A stretch of 64,000 nt of DNA from Myxococcales bacterium (GTDB taxonomy: Bacteria; Myxococcota_A; Bradymonadia; REDH01). A program made the position numbers and the translations under genes. Shown here one piece after another: positions 50,008 through 58,827 of this stretch. Each line of letters opens with the position of its first letter. Position 1 is the stretch's first letter. A model generated the notes under the pieces. That model saw nothing but the letters and a program-made list of their open reading frames with translations. It was not told the DNA's origin and made no database searches. The stretch is taken from assembly GCA_020633625.1 (NCBI GenBank), contig JACKDJ010000005.1:62001-126000 (forward strand), read 5' to 3'.

Positions 50008-51449
50008 GGTTCGACGGCCTGGCTGCTGACCCATGCGTAGAGGAGGGCGTCGTCGATCGCGGCCGCGAGGGCCTCGTAGCCGCTTCGCGTGGGATGCGAC
50101 AGGTCCCCGCCGATGAGGCCGTCGCGACGCCAGCGCTCGAGGCCTTCGACGCCTCCGGCCGCGTCGAACGCGCTCCAGAACGCGCAGCCGGCGGCGAGCG
50201 CGGTCTCGCGCTGAACGGCGACGACGTCGGGCACGGAGTCGCGGACCGTTGCGCGGCCGTCGACCCAGTCGCCGCGGGTGAGCATGCCGATGACGAGGCA
50301 GTCTCGGTCGGGGTGGTCCTGACGAACGCGGGAGAGCCAGTCCGACGAGTGTTGGCGCAGCCGCGCGGCCGCGGCGGTCGAGGTGCCCTCCCACGCGGCG
50401 TTCGCGCCGTACTGAAAGACGAGGAGGTCCGGGTCGAGGGCGTCGACCTCTGCGGACCAGCTCGCCTGGTCGACCTTGAGCATGTCGCTGACTTCGGCCG
50501 ACACGAGGCCGATGTTGTCGACGATGACGCCGGGTCGGTCGTTCTCGAGCGACACGCCGTGCCAACGCGTCGCGCTGGAGAACCCACTGAGCGAGACGCC
50601 ACCTTCGGACGCGACGTCGAAGAACGTGGCGCCGCCGACGTTTGGTTCGGTTTCGACAGCGATCTCTCTTCGCCCGTTCGCGTCGCGTACGTCGAACGAC
50701 CGTGCCCCGCGCTCGGGGAGCGCGAGGACGCCGACGCGGGTGAGCGCCGCGGGGTCCTCAGTCGCGACCCACAGCGTCGGGGCGGTGCCGGCGGGGACCT
50801 CGAACGCGACGCCGCCGATCCCGAGCGTTTGGCCGCGGCTCACGGTGTGGACGACGGTCGTGTAGTCCCACTCGTCAGAGAAGCGCGTCCGAATCCCGCG
50901 GGCGCCGGCGCGATTGCCGGGCGTGCCGACGAAGAGAAAGCCGTGTCCGGCGTCGCCGAAGCGGGCCTGCAGCGAGTCGCGAACACCTCCGGTCAGGAGG
51001 TCGCCCATGACGAGCGAGTCGCCGAACCACGCGATCCTCACGCGCCGCGACTCTCCGGTGACGACCGCGTCGAGCCCCGCGAACGTGCGCGCCAGTGGGG
51101 GCCGGACGCAGCGCTCGAGCGCGGTCACGGAGCACGACGACTCCATGAGGGCGGCCGGCGCGGGGACGCCGTCCGGGAACATCGCACCCAGGGCCAGCGC
51201 GAGCGGGGACGGCGGGCGTTCGTCGGCCGACTCTGTCGGAGCGGGAGGTAGCGCGACGGGCTGCGCGGCGACGGGCGCGGGCTCGTCAGCGGGCGGTGAC
51301 GCGGGACCGGCGTCTTCGGCCTGCGCGAGAAGCGCCGGCGGGAGAGTCGGCCACGGGTCGAGGAGGGGCCCTTCGCCGAACGGGTTGGGCACCGCAGACG
51401 TGGCGCCGGCGATGCAGGCGGTTGCGATGGCTGTTCGCACGGACTTCAT
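50004..51449 (-). CDS. SGNH/GDSL hydrolase-like exported protein
   Basis: 481 residues from the ATG of MKSVRTAIATAC, which begins a signal peptide. A Pro/Ala-rich stretch (~30-95) precedes the catalytic region: VRIAWFGDSLVMGDLLTGG with the nucleophile Ser, DLLVFQYGANAAWEG, CLVIGMLTRGDW, and the closing GGDLSHPTRSGYEALAAA with the Asp/His pair. A jelly-roll-like insert (FEVPAGTAPTLWVATEDP) lies between. It and the next gene share layout and follow each other with a 4-bp overlap, so they look like diverged duplicates. It is the first gene of the acylation operon. Confidence 0.88.
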   Translation of the reverse strand: MKSVRTAIATACIAGATSAVPNPFGEGPLLDPWPTLPPALLAQAEDAGPASPPADEPAPVAAQPVALPPAPTESADERPPSPLALALGAMFPDGVPAPAALMESSCSVTALERCVRPPLARTFAGLDAVVTGESRRVRIAWFGDSLVMGDLLTGGVRDSLQARFGDAGHGFLFVGTPGNRAGARGIRTRFSDEWDYTTVVHTVSRGQTLGIGGVAFEVPAGTAPTLWVATEDPAALTRVGVLALPERGARSFDVRDANGRREIAVETEPNVGGATFFDVASEGGVSLSGFSSATRWHGVSLENDRPGVIVDNIGLVSAEVSDMLKVDQASWSAEVDALDPDLLVFQYGANAAWEGTSTAAAARLRQHSSDWLSRVRQDHPDRDCLVIGMLTRGDWVDGRATVRDSVPDVVAVQRETALAAGCAFWSAFDAAGGVEGLERWRRDGLIGGDLSHPTRSGYEALAAAIDDALLYAWVSSQAVEP

Positions 51450-51606
51450 GGCGCGACCGGGTCGCACCGCGCCGTTCGCGTGTCAAGCGAGGGGCGGGCG
51501 GGGTCCGTCAGGCGGTGTGTGGCGAAACGGGGGCGAGGGTCTGGCGCAGTCCGTCGGCGCGGGTTAGGATGGTTCGGTCTTCGGTTCCCCCCAAAGGTAG
51601 TGCGCG

Positions 51607-52509
51607 ATGAATGTACGACTGCTGTTCGCTGCGGCTCTGTTGGTTGGCGCTTCGGCGTGCACCGAGGTGATCGATGACTCCTCGAGCGACGGGACGGCTT
51701 CGCGCGAGTCCTCGCTGCTCGCGCCGGGTGAGGTCACTTCGGTGACGGCGGCGCCGGTGACGCTGACTGGGGTGGATGTCTCGGCGATCACGGTCGCGGC
51801 GCCGACTGGGGTGGCCACCGTGGTCACGCCCCCTGCGACGGAGATCACGCCGGTCGACGTTCCGGAGGGCCGCCTCGCGACCGTCGCGGCGCAGGACCGT
51901 GACGTGGAGTTCGGTGGCGTCGGGATGATGGTCCACATGGTCGACGGCCGCGTGGCGGTCCGCGAGGTCATGGACGGCTTCCCCGCGGCGGCGGCAGGCG
52001 TCGAGGCCGGGATGACGCTGCTCGCCGTCGATGGCATCGACACCGAAGGGATGTCGGTCGATCAGTTCGTCGCGCTGGTTCGCGGCGACGTGGGCGAGCC
52101 CGTCGCGCTGACGGTCGCGTCGGACGGCGTGACGCGCACGATCACGATCGAGCGCGAGGTGATCGCGGTCACGGAGACGCGCTGCGATCGCATCCAGCGC
52201 ACGCGCCGCGAGACGGAGTTCGGCGGCGTGGGCATCGGGCTCGGCGGCGGGTGCGGCGGCGCCCACATCGTGAGCGTCGAGCCGGGCCTTCCGGGCGACC
52301 TCGCCGGCGTGACGACGTCCGACGCCGTCGTGTCGGTCGACGGGCTCGACGTGTCCGGCGCGCACGTGCTCGACATCGTCGGCGCGATCCGCGGCGGCGT
52401 GGGCACGACCGTGGAGCTGGGGCTCCGCGGCGCCGACGGCTCCGTCCGCAAGGTCGAGCTCGAGCGGGTCTCGGTCGTCGTCCCCGAGGGACTCGGCTGC
52501 GGTCAGTAG
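51607..52509 (+). CDS. Lipoprotein with two PDZ domains
   Basis: 300 residues, ATG start. The signal peptide ends in lipobox LVGASAC (Cys18), followed by an acidic/Ser linker and a Val/Thr-rich region (~40-95). Two PDZ domains follow: ~98-185 (EFGGVGMMVHMVDGRVAVRE, FPAAAAGVEAGMTLLAVDG) and ~200-292 (EFGGVGIGLGGGCGGAHIVS, LAGVTTSDAVVSVDGLDV). No protease domain is attached. It may bind periplasmic protein C-termini or hold a partner protease. The SGNH operon is divergent, with 157 bp between them. Confidence 0.85.
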   Translation: MNVRLLFAAALLVGASACTEVIDDSSSDGTASRESSLLAPGEVTSVTAAPVTLTGVDVSAITVAAPTGVATVVTPPATEITPVDVPEGRLATVAAQDRDVEFGGVGMMVHMVDGRVAVREVMDGFPAAAAGVEAGMTLLAVDGIDTEGMSVDQFVALVRGDVGEPVALTVASDGVTRTITIEREVIAVTETRCDRIQRTRRETEFGGVGIGLGGGCGGAHIVSVEPGLPGDLAGVTTSDAVVSVDGLDVSGAHVLDIVGAIRGGVGTTVELGLRGADGSVRKVELERVSVVVPEGLGCGQ

Positions 52510-52572
52510 CTCCCGCCACCGCGGCCGCTTCGGCTGAATGCCGACCCGTGCGACCGACGTCCCCGTGAACGC

Positions 52573-53979
52573 ATGAGGATCCTCGTCGTCGAAGACGATC
52601 CCGATCTGGCTGAGCTGATCCAGCTCCAACTCGAAGCGGCGGACTATGAGGTGAGCGTTGCTCCGTCTGGAGAGCTCGCGCTCGATCTCGCGTTCGCGAA
52701 CCCGCCCGACCTCGTGCTGCTCGACCTGGTACTCCCCGGGATGAACGGGCGCGAGGTCCTGACCGCGCTCCGTCAGCGGTACGCCCGCAGCGAGCTGCCG
52801 GTGATCGTCGTCTCCGGGCTCGACGCGTCGCAGACCATCACAGCTGCCCTACGGGTCGGCGCCAACGACTACGTTACCAAGCCCCTCAACATCGACCTCC
52901 TGTTGGCGCGGGTCGAGACAGTGGGGCGCGCCCAGTCCTCGCGCGAGACCGCCGATCGGCGCGCGCTCTCGGCCCTGCGCGGCAGCGCTGCGCAGATGCC
53001 GACGGCAATCGGGCATTGCCCTACCTGCGAGTCGTGCGTCACGGCCGACGGCTCGTTCTGCCGACACTGCGGCGCAGCGCGCCCGGCCGACGGCTGGCCG
53101 CCGCTCGCGACGGCAAAGGCCAGCTACCTCGGCCGCGTACTCGACGGGCGCTACTTCGTCGATCGGCTGATCGCGCGCGGCGGACAGGGCGAGGTCTACC
53201 GCGTGCTGCACGCCGAGCTGGAGCGTGTGTTCGCTGCCAAGTTCGTCAACATTCGGCGCGAGCGCCCCGAGCGCACCGACGCCGTCCGCTCCCGAATCGT
53301 CGGTGAGATCCGCGCGCTCGCCTCGATCCAGAGCCCGCATGTCGTCCGCATCCACGACGTCCTGCAGATCGACGACACGATCTTCGCGCTGATCATGGAC
53401 TTCGTGAATGGCCGGTCGGTCGAGTCGGAGCTCAACGAACGGCGACGGCTCGGGCTCGACGAGGCGATCGACATCGCGCGACAGGTGGCGCAGGGCCTGT
53501 GCGAGGCCCATCAGCTCGGCTTCGTCCACCGCGACATCAAGCCAAACAACATCATGGTCGAGATCCTCCCGGGCGGAGGGCGGTTCGTCCGCATCCTCGA
53601 CTTCGGCTTCGTCCACAGCCTCGGCCGCGACCGGGACCCGAACCGGTTCGAGGGCACCGTAGGCTACTCCGCGCCCGAGCAGCTCACCGGCGCAGCGATC
53701 GACCACCGCGCGGACATCTACGCGCTCGGCGTCACGATGTTCGACATGATCACGGGCGCGCCGCCGTACTCAGGGAAGCCCGAAGAGGTCGTCGACGGCC
53801 ACGTCTACGGCCCGATCCCGCACATCACCGAGAAGGTCGGGCGCTCGCCCGACGCACTGGCGCTCGACGCGGTCGTCCAGCGCATGCTGTCGAAGCGTCC
53901 GGGCGACCGCTACCAGGACTTCTTCGAGGTCATCCACGCGCTCGACGCGATCTCGGCCCGCCCGGCCCCGCGCCGATAG
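52573..53979 (+). CDS. Receiver-zinc ribbon-Ser/Thr protein kinase fusion
   Basis: 468 residues, ATG start. Residues 1-120 are a CheY-like receiver with phospho-acceptor Asp51 (LVLLDLVLPGMNG) and VTKPL. A zinc ribbon follows (Cys149, Cys152, Cys155, Cys163, Cys166). Then comes a Hanks-type kinase (~185-465) with a Gly-rich loop (IARGGQGEVYRV), Lys223 (FAAKFV), HRDIKPNN (319-326), DFGF (343-346) and SAPEQ, so it looks active. There is no membrane helix. The fusion would couple a histidine kinase to Ser/Thr phosphorylation. No partner histidine kinase is adjacent. Confidence 0.92.
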   Translation: MRILVVEDDPDLAELIQLQLEAADYEVSVAPSGELALDLAFANPPDLVLLDLVLPGMNGREVLTALRQRYARSELPVIVVSGLDASQTITAALRVGANDYVTKPLNIDLLLARVETVGRAQSSRETADRRALSALRGSAAQMPTAIGHCPTCESCVTADGSFCRHCGAARPADGWPPLATAKASYLGRVLDGRYFVDRLIARGGQGEVYRVLHAELERVFAAKFVNIRRERPERTDAVRSRIVGEIRALASIQSPHVVRIHDVLQIDDTIFALIMDFVNGRSVESELNERRRLGLDEAIDIARQVAQGLCEAHQLGFVHRDIKPNNIMVEILPGGGRFVRILDFGFVHSLGRDRDPNRFEGTVGYSAPEQLTGAAIDHRADIYALGVTMFDMITGAPPYSGKPEEVVDGHVYGPIPHITEKVGRSPDALALDAVVQRMLSKRPGDRYQDFFEVIHALDAISARPAPRR

Positions 53980-54001
53980 GTCGCGCGGCACGCGCTTGGC
54001 G

Positions 54002-54058
54002 GCGGCGCGCAACTGCGGTACCGCAACGGGGGCCGCGAAAATGACGCGGCGCGCAACT
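54002..54058. repeat. 13-bp direct repeats and a 12-bp palindrome before glnS
   Basis: GCGGCGCGCAACT occurs at 54002-54014 and 54046-54058. Between them TGCGGTACCGCA (54014-54025) is a perfect palindrome. They fill the 96-bp space between the receiver-kinase stop and the glnS start. A regulator site or a tRNA-synthetase leader structure is possible; no T-box elements are seen. Confidence 0.5.
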
Positions 54059-54075
54059 CTGCCCCGCCGCACACC

Positions 54076-56376
54076 GTGACCGACGACAAGCGCTCGAACT
54101 TTCTGACCGAGCTCATCGACGCCGACCTCGCCGCCGGCCGCCACACGAGCGTCGTCACTCGCTTCCCGCCCGAGCCCAATGGCTATCCGCACATCGGGCA
54201 CGCGAAGTCGATCTGCCTGAACTGGGGCATCGCGCAGCGCTACGGCGGTCGGTTCCACCTTCGCTTCGACGACACCAACCCGGTGGCCGAAGACGAAGAG
54301 TTCGTCGCCGCGATCGAGCGCGACGTGAAGTGGCTGCTCGACGTCGACCACCTCGACCACGTCTTCTGGGCGTCGGACTACTTCGAGCAGATGTACGGGT
54401 TCGCCGTCGAGCTCGTCCGCAAGGGCCTCGCTTACGTCGACAGCCAGACGCCAGAGCAGGTTCGGATTGGCCGTGGAGACTTCAACACCCCGGGCACGCC
54501 GAGCCCGTTCCGCGACCGAAGCCCAGACGAGAACCTCGCGCTGCTCGAGCAGATGCGCCGCGGCGAGCTCGCCGAAGGGGCGGCGGTGCTGCGCGCGCGC
54601 ATCGACATGTCGAGCCCGAACATGCTGATGCGCGACCCCCTGCTCTACCGCATCAAGCACGCCGCGCATCACAACACCGGCGACGCGTGGTGCATCTATC
54701 CGATGTACGACTTCGCGCACTGCCTCGAGGACTCGATCGAGCACATCACGCACTCGTTCTGCACGCTCGAGTTCGAGAACAACCGGGAGCTCTACGACTG
54801 GCTCCTCGACAACGTCTCGGCGCCGTCGCGGCCGCACCAGTACGAGTTCGCGCGGCTCAACCTCGACTACACGGTCGTCAGCAAGCGGAAGCTCAAACAG
54901 CTCGTCACCGAGCACCACGTCGACGGCTGGGACGACCCGCGGATGCCGACGATCGCGGGCCTGCGCCGCCGCGGGGTACGCGCCTCGGCTATCCGGGCGT
55001 TCTGCGACCTCGTCGGCGTCGCTAAGAACAACTCCGTGGTCGACATCGGCAAGCTCGAGTTTGCGATCCGCGACGACCTGAACACCGTCGCACCCCGTGC
55101 GCTCGGCGTGCTCGACCCGCTCCGCGTGACGGTCACCGACGCGACCGCCGCGACCGCGCGGACGCTCGACGCGCCGCTGTGGCCCGACGCGCCCGAACAC
55201 ACGGAGCGGCGCGAGATCCCGTTCTCGGGCCAACTCTACATCGAGCGTGCCGACTTCGCGCTGGCGCCGCCGCCGGGGTTCAAGCGCCTCACCATTGGCG
55301 GCGCCGTGCGCCTGCGCCACGCCGGGACGATCGTCTGTGACGAGGCCGTGACAGATGCCTCGGGAGCCGTCGTCGAGCTTCGCTGCCACCTCGACGACGA
55401 CGCCGACGCGTCGGGGGTCATCCATTGGGTCGACGCCGCGACCAGCGTCCCGTGCGAAGTCCGCCTGTACGACCGCCTGTTTGCGGTGGCCGCCCCCGGC
55501 GACGACCCGACGGCGACGCTGCACGACGAGCTGAACCCCGAGTCCCTCGTCGTCATGGCGCAGGCCCGGGTCGAACCGTGGCTGGCCGCGGCCCTTCGCG
55601 ACGCGATCGCGACGCCTTCGGAGTCGCCGCGGCTGCACTTGCAGCTCGAGCGACTGGGCTACTTCGTGCCCGATCGGTCGGCGACCGCGAGCGCGCTGGT
55701 CCTGAACCGTGTGGTCACGCTCAAGGACTCGTGGGCGCGCCAGCAGCGCGAGGACGTCGACCTCGCGGAGCTCCGCGCCGAGAAGGACCGCGCACGCGCC
55801 TCGCAGGCCGCTCGGTCCGAGCAACGCGACCCCGCGGCGGTCGCGGCCGACCGGGGCCCGGAGACTCGAGCGCGGTTCGATGCGCTCGTCGGCGCCGGCG
55901 TCGACGCACTCGTCGCGCTGCCGATCGCAACGGACGCGGCGCGCTATGACTACGTGACGCGGACCGCGGCATACGACAGCGGAGCCGCTGAGGTCGCGAA
56001 GCTGTTCGCCAACGTCGTTCATCCTGCGTGGCCCGACGGTGGCACCGCGCCCTACCCGGCGTCGGCCTTCGACGCCCTGGCGGCCGCAGCAGCGTCGCGC
56101 GCGATCAGCGGCGCCGAGGTGAAGCTCCACCACGCAGCGATGTGTGAGAGCGGTGTGTTCTCTGTCGATGCGATCCAGCGCGCAGACGCCGGCGCGGTGG
56201 CCGCATCAGTGGCCCGCGTCGTCGCGGCGAACCCCGACGCCGTCGAGAAGTACCGGGGGGGAAAGGTCCAGCTACTGGGCTTCCTGCTCGGCACCGTGAT
56301 GCGTGACGTCGGCGCGGGAGCCGACGCCGCGGCCGTCAAGGCCGCGCTGACCGCGGCGCTCGACGCTCAGGGCTAA
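54076..56376 (+). CDS. glnS: Glutaminyl-tRNA synthetase with C-terminal YqeY/GatB-tail domain
   Basis: 766 residues, GTG start. The class I core has RFPPEPNGYPHIGHAKS (HIGH), FDDTNPVAEDEEFVAAIE, the GlnRS-type WCIYPMYDFAHCLEDSIE, and the KMSKS equivalent VVSKRKLKQLV. The anticodon-binding beta barrels run to ~550. A further ~200 residues (after AELRAEKDRARAS) form a YqeY-like helical domain (EVAKLFANVVHP, LLGFLLGTVMRDVG), as in the Deinococcus enzyme, where it helps bind tRNA-Gln. It charges tRNA-Gln directly. Confidence 0.95.
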   Translation: MTDDKRSNFLTELIDADLAAGRHTSVVTRFPPEPNGYPHIGHAKSICLNWGIAQRYGGRFHLRFDDTNPVAEDEEFVAAIERDVKWLLDVDHLDHVFWASDYFEQMYGFAVELVRKGLAYVDSQTPEQVRIGRGDFNTPGTPSPFRDRSPDENLALLEQMRRGELAEGAAVLRARIDMSSPNMLMRDPLLYRIKHAAHHNTGDAWCIYPMYDFAHCLEDSIEHITHSFCTLEFENNRELYDWLLDNVSAPSRPHQYEFARLNLDYTVVSKRKLKQLVTEHHVDGWDDPRMPTIAGLRRRGVRASAIRAFCDLVGVAKNNSVVDIGKLEFAIRDDLNTVAPRALGVLDPLRVTVTDATAATARTLDAPLWPDAPEHTERREIPFSGQLYIERADFALAPPPGFKRLTIGGAVRLRHAGTIVCDEAVTDASGAVVELRCHLDDDADASGVIHWVDAATSVPCEVRLYDRLFAVAAPGDDPTATLHDELNPESLVVMAQARVEPWLAAALRDAIATPSESPRLHLQLERLGYFVPDRSATASALVLNRVVTLKDSWARQQREDVDLAELRAEKDRARASQAARSEQRDPAAVAADRGPETRARFDALVGAGVDALVALPIATDAARYDYVTRTAAYDSGAAEVAKLFANVVHPAWPDGGTAPYPASAFDALAAAAASRAISGAEVKLHHAAMCESGVFSVDAIQRADAGAVAASVARVVAANPDAVEKYRGGKVQLLGFLLGTVMRDVGAGADAAAVKAALTAALDAQG

Positions 56377-56412
56377 CGACCGCGTGGCCGAAGAAGCCGA
56401 CGCATGGCGCCC

Positions 56413-56865
56413 CTAGCCCATCGGCTCGATGGTGACATGCGACGCGATGCTGTTTGCGATGAAGCAGCCGTGGTGCGCGCGCTCGTGGAGCTTGTACACC
56501 TCGTCGGGTGACGGGTCGGCGCCCGCGCCGAACTCGACGCGCGGCCGGAGGACCACGCGGTTCATCGAGAGCTTCCCGGCCTCGTTCTTCTCGAGGTAGC
56601 CGACCGCCTCGTCGACGTACCGGTCCACGACGAGACCGGCCCGTGCCGCGACGGCGAGAAACGTCAGCATGTGGCAGCTCGACAGCGAGCTGACGAACAG
56701 CTCCTCGGGGTTGGTCTGGCGCGCGTCTCCGCGGAACTCCGCGGCGGCAGATGCCGTGAACGTGGTCCCGTTGCCGAGCTGGACGAGGTGGTTGCGATCG
56801 TAGGTCTCGATCGCGAAGTCGGGGGTCTTGCGGGTCCAGTCGACTCGCGCGGCGTGCTCGGACAT
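56413..56865 (-). CDS. OsmC/Ohr family peroxide-reducing protein
   Basis: 150 residues, ATG start. The family Cys pair is present: SSLSSCHMLTFLAVAARAG and the later HHGCFIANSIASHV. The N-terminal strand region (TYDRNHLVQLGNG) and ARQTNPEELFVSSL are characteristic of OsmC-like thiol peroxidases that reduce organic hydroperoxides, using lipoyl or other thiols. It is cytoplasmic. Which subgroup (OsmC, Ohr or YhfA-like) I cannot fix. It converges on glnS and its upstream side is the long gap before the amidase gene. Confidence 0.9.
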   Translation of the reverse strand: MSEHAARVDWTRKTPDFAIETYDRNHLVQLGNGTTFTASAAAEFRGDARQTNPEELFVSSLSSCHMLTFLAVAARAGLVVDRYVDEAVGYLEKNEAGKLSMNRVVLRPRVEFGAGADPSPDEVYKLHERAHHGCFIANSIASHVTIEPMG

Positions 56866-57249
56866 CTCGGCTCCTGGGTGTCGACCGCGCGGCCTGCCGC
56901 GGCGGTCCTAGTTGGTGTGCTGGTAGGCGCCGCGATCGGGTCGAGGCGCGGGCAGATGAGCCCATCGCTGTGTGGAGCGACGCGCGGCAACGCTAGGCCC
57001 CTAGTGAGAGCTGTCAACGCGGGCCCTCGTTCACGTACGGGGGCCCGGCCTGCGGCCGGGGGGCGATGCATGGCATCGCCCTTACATCCGGGCGGCGCGC
57101 GGTGGTGTGGTGCGGGGGTGGGCGGTGGGACGCTTGCGGCGCGCGGGGGCGGTTGCGTCGCATCGCGGCTCCGCGGCGGTGGACACGCGGCCACCGACAT
57201 CCCACACTCCTTCCGCCTGACGGCGCGATCGCCTGCCTCGAGACGCCAC
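56866..57249. other. 384-bp divergent intergenic region
   Basis: No gene is supported. An in-frame extension of the amidase covers part of it, but the sequence is Arg/Gly-rich. The region holds two adjoining perfect hairpins (57044-57081), listed separately, and must contain the promoters of the OsmC and amidase genes. Confidence 0.6.
57044..57081. repeat. Two adjoining perfect hairpins
   Basis: CCCGGCC-TGC-GGCCGGG (57044-57060) is followed without a gap by GGGCGATGC-ATG-GCATCGCCC (57061-57081). Stems are 7 and 9 bp, and each loop has 3 nt. The arrangement recalls REP-type extragenic elements or a double-hairpin terminator, but no transposase or second copy is in this window. Confidence 0.65.
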
Positions 57250-58626
57250 ATGACACCGTCCATCCATGACCTCTCGGCGCTCGAGCTCGCGCGCCGGATC
57301 CGCGCCGGTGAGCTTGCGTCGGTAGAGCTCGTGACCCACTACCTGGAGCGCATCGCCGCGCGCGACCCGGAGCTCGGCGCGTTCGTCGATGTCCACGCGG
57401 AGCGCGCGCTCGCGGACGCCCGCGCCCGGGACCGGGCCGGCGCCGGACGATGGCTCGCGCCGTTCCACGGCGTCCCGACCGCGATCAAGGATCTCCACGC
57501 GATCCGCGGCACGCGAGCGCGCATGGGGTCGCGGGCCTACCGCTGGCTCTGGACGCCGCACGACGACCTCACCGTCCGCGCCATCCGCCGCGCGGGCTTC
57601 GTCATTCTCGGCAAGACGTCGACATCGGAGCTCGGCCTGCTCCCGGTCGTCGAGACCGATCTGCACCCTCCGACGCGAAACGCATGGAACGCGGCGCACA
57701 CCGCCGGCGGCTCGTCGGGCGGCGCGGGCGCTGCGGTCGGCGCCGGGCTCGTTCCCGTCGCGCCGGGGAGTGATGGCGCCGGCTCGGTGCGGATCCCGGC
57801 CGCGCTGAACGGCCTCTTCGGGTTCAAGCCCAGCCGCGGAGCGATCCCGAATCCCTACGAGGCGAGCGACCGCCTCAAGATGACGACAATCGGACCGCTC
57901 GCTCGCGACGTGGCCGACGGGCTTGCGCTCCTCGACGTGCTCGACGGCCGAGACCCGCGCGGCCGCAACAGCTACTCGACCCGCTGCAGCGTGCGGCCGT
58001 CCAGGCTTCGGGTCGGCTGGCTGACCGACGCCCCCGTCGCTACGACAGACCCCGCGATCGGAGCCGCGGTGGAGTCGGCCGTGAGCGCGCTCTCGGCCGC
58101 GGGACACGCGACACAGCGGCTCGCGCCGATCGCGGGCGAGCTCGACGAGTTCATGCCGCTGTATCAGTACCTTCTCGCTGGCGCGCCGGTCTTCACCCCC
58201 TGGAAGCTCCAGCCGACGACGCGCTGGTTCCGAGCCGAAGGCAAGCGTCAGGACCCCGCGGTGATGCGGTCGCGTGCGCTCGAGCTGTCGGCCCGCGCGA
58301 TGGCGCCCCTCGACGCCGTCGATGTGATGGTCACGCCGACCGTCGCGGTGCGGACGCCGCGGGTGAACGAGACCAGGCACCTGCCGCCCGAGGCGATGTT
58401 CCGGGCGCTGGCGCCGCTCGGCGCGTTCACGGCGACGGCGAACCTGGCAGGGGCGCCAGCGGCGACGGTGCCGTGGGCCATCGTCGACGGTGACCTTCCG
58501 GTCGGCGTGCAGATCGTCGGGCGCCCGGGCGCAGACGAGCTCGTGCTGCAGCTCGCGCATGAGCTGGAGTCACTGCGAGCGGTGTCGTTCGGCGTGGCGC
58601 GTCGACACGCGGGCCCGACAGCCTAG
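57250..58626 (+). CDS. Amidase signature family enzyme
   Basis: 458 residues from the ATG of MTPSIHDLSALEL. The Ser-cisSer-Lys triad can be placed: Lys80 (TAIKDLH), Ser155 in TAGGSSGGAGAAVGAG, and nucleophile Ser179 in SDGAGSVRIPAALNG. The spacings (75 and 24 residues) equal those in known amidases such as FAAH. GFKPSRGAIPNP and the C-terminal GDLPVGVQIVGRPGADE are typical. GatA is unlikely because gatB and gatC are absent and GlnRS is present. It probably hydrolyses a small amide; the substrate is unknown. Confidence 0.92.
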   Translation: MTPSIHDLSALELARRIRAGELASVELVTHYLERIAARDPELGAFVDVHAERALADARARDRAGAGRWLAPFHGVPTAIKDLHAIRGTRARMGSRAYRWLWTPHDDLTVRAIRRAGFVILGKTSTSELGLLPVVETDLHPPTRNAWNAAHTAGGSSGGAGAAVGAGLVPVAPGSDGAGSVRIPAALNGLFGFKPSRGAIPNPYEASDRLKMTTIGPLARDVADGLALLDVLDGRDPRGRNSYSTRCSVRPSRLRVGWLTDAPVATTDPAIGAAVESAVSALSAAGHATQRLAPIAGELDEFMPLYQYLLAGAPVFTPWKLQPTTRWFRAEGKRQDPAVMRSRALELSARAMAPLDAVDVMVTPTVAVRTPRVNETRHLPPEAMFRALAPLGAFTATANLAGAPAATVPWAIVDGDLPVGVQIVGRPGADELVLQLAHELESLRAVSFGVARRHAGPTA

Positions 58627-58827
58627 TCCGCATCGCGGCACGCGAGTCGCGGACGGCGCGGCAGAGAGCGGAACGGGCAGCGACCGGGCGCCCTTGGCGA
58701 GGGTCGGACGGCATGGCCGGCCGGCCGGCCGGGTCGCTCTGATCGCACTCGCTCGGGCGGGTCAGCTTGACCTGAGTTTTCTCCAAGCGTACGGTCCCGG
58801 CTCGATTTTCCCTCCTGTCGACGTCCG

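Noticed and set aside
53770..56133. 787-codon open frame on the strand opposite glnS
   Set aside because: It is an antisense shadow of a GC-rich gene. The translation is Arg/Asp/Val-rich with no domain, while glnS on the other strand is unmistakable.
56671..57249. In-frame N-terminal extension of the amidase
   Set aside because: The extension is Arg/Gly-rich, overlaps the OsmC gene on the other strand and contains the double hairpin. The amidase homology begins at the ATG at 57250.
57250..58626. GatA subunit of an amidotransferase
   Set aside because: The amidase signature is shared, but gatB and gatC are not adjacent, the length and C-terminus fit stand-alone amidases, and a GlnRS is encoded nearby.
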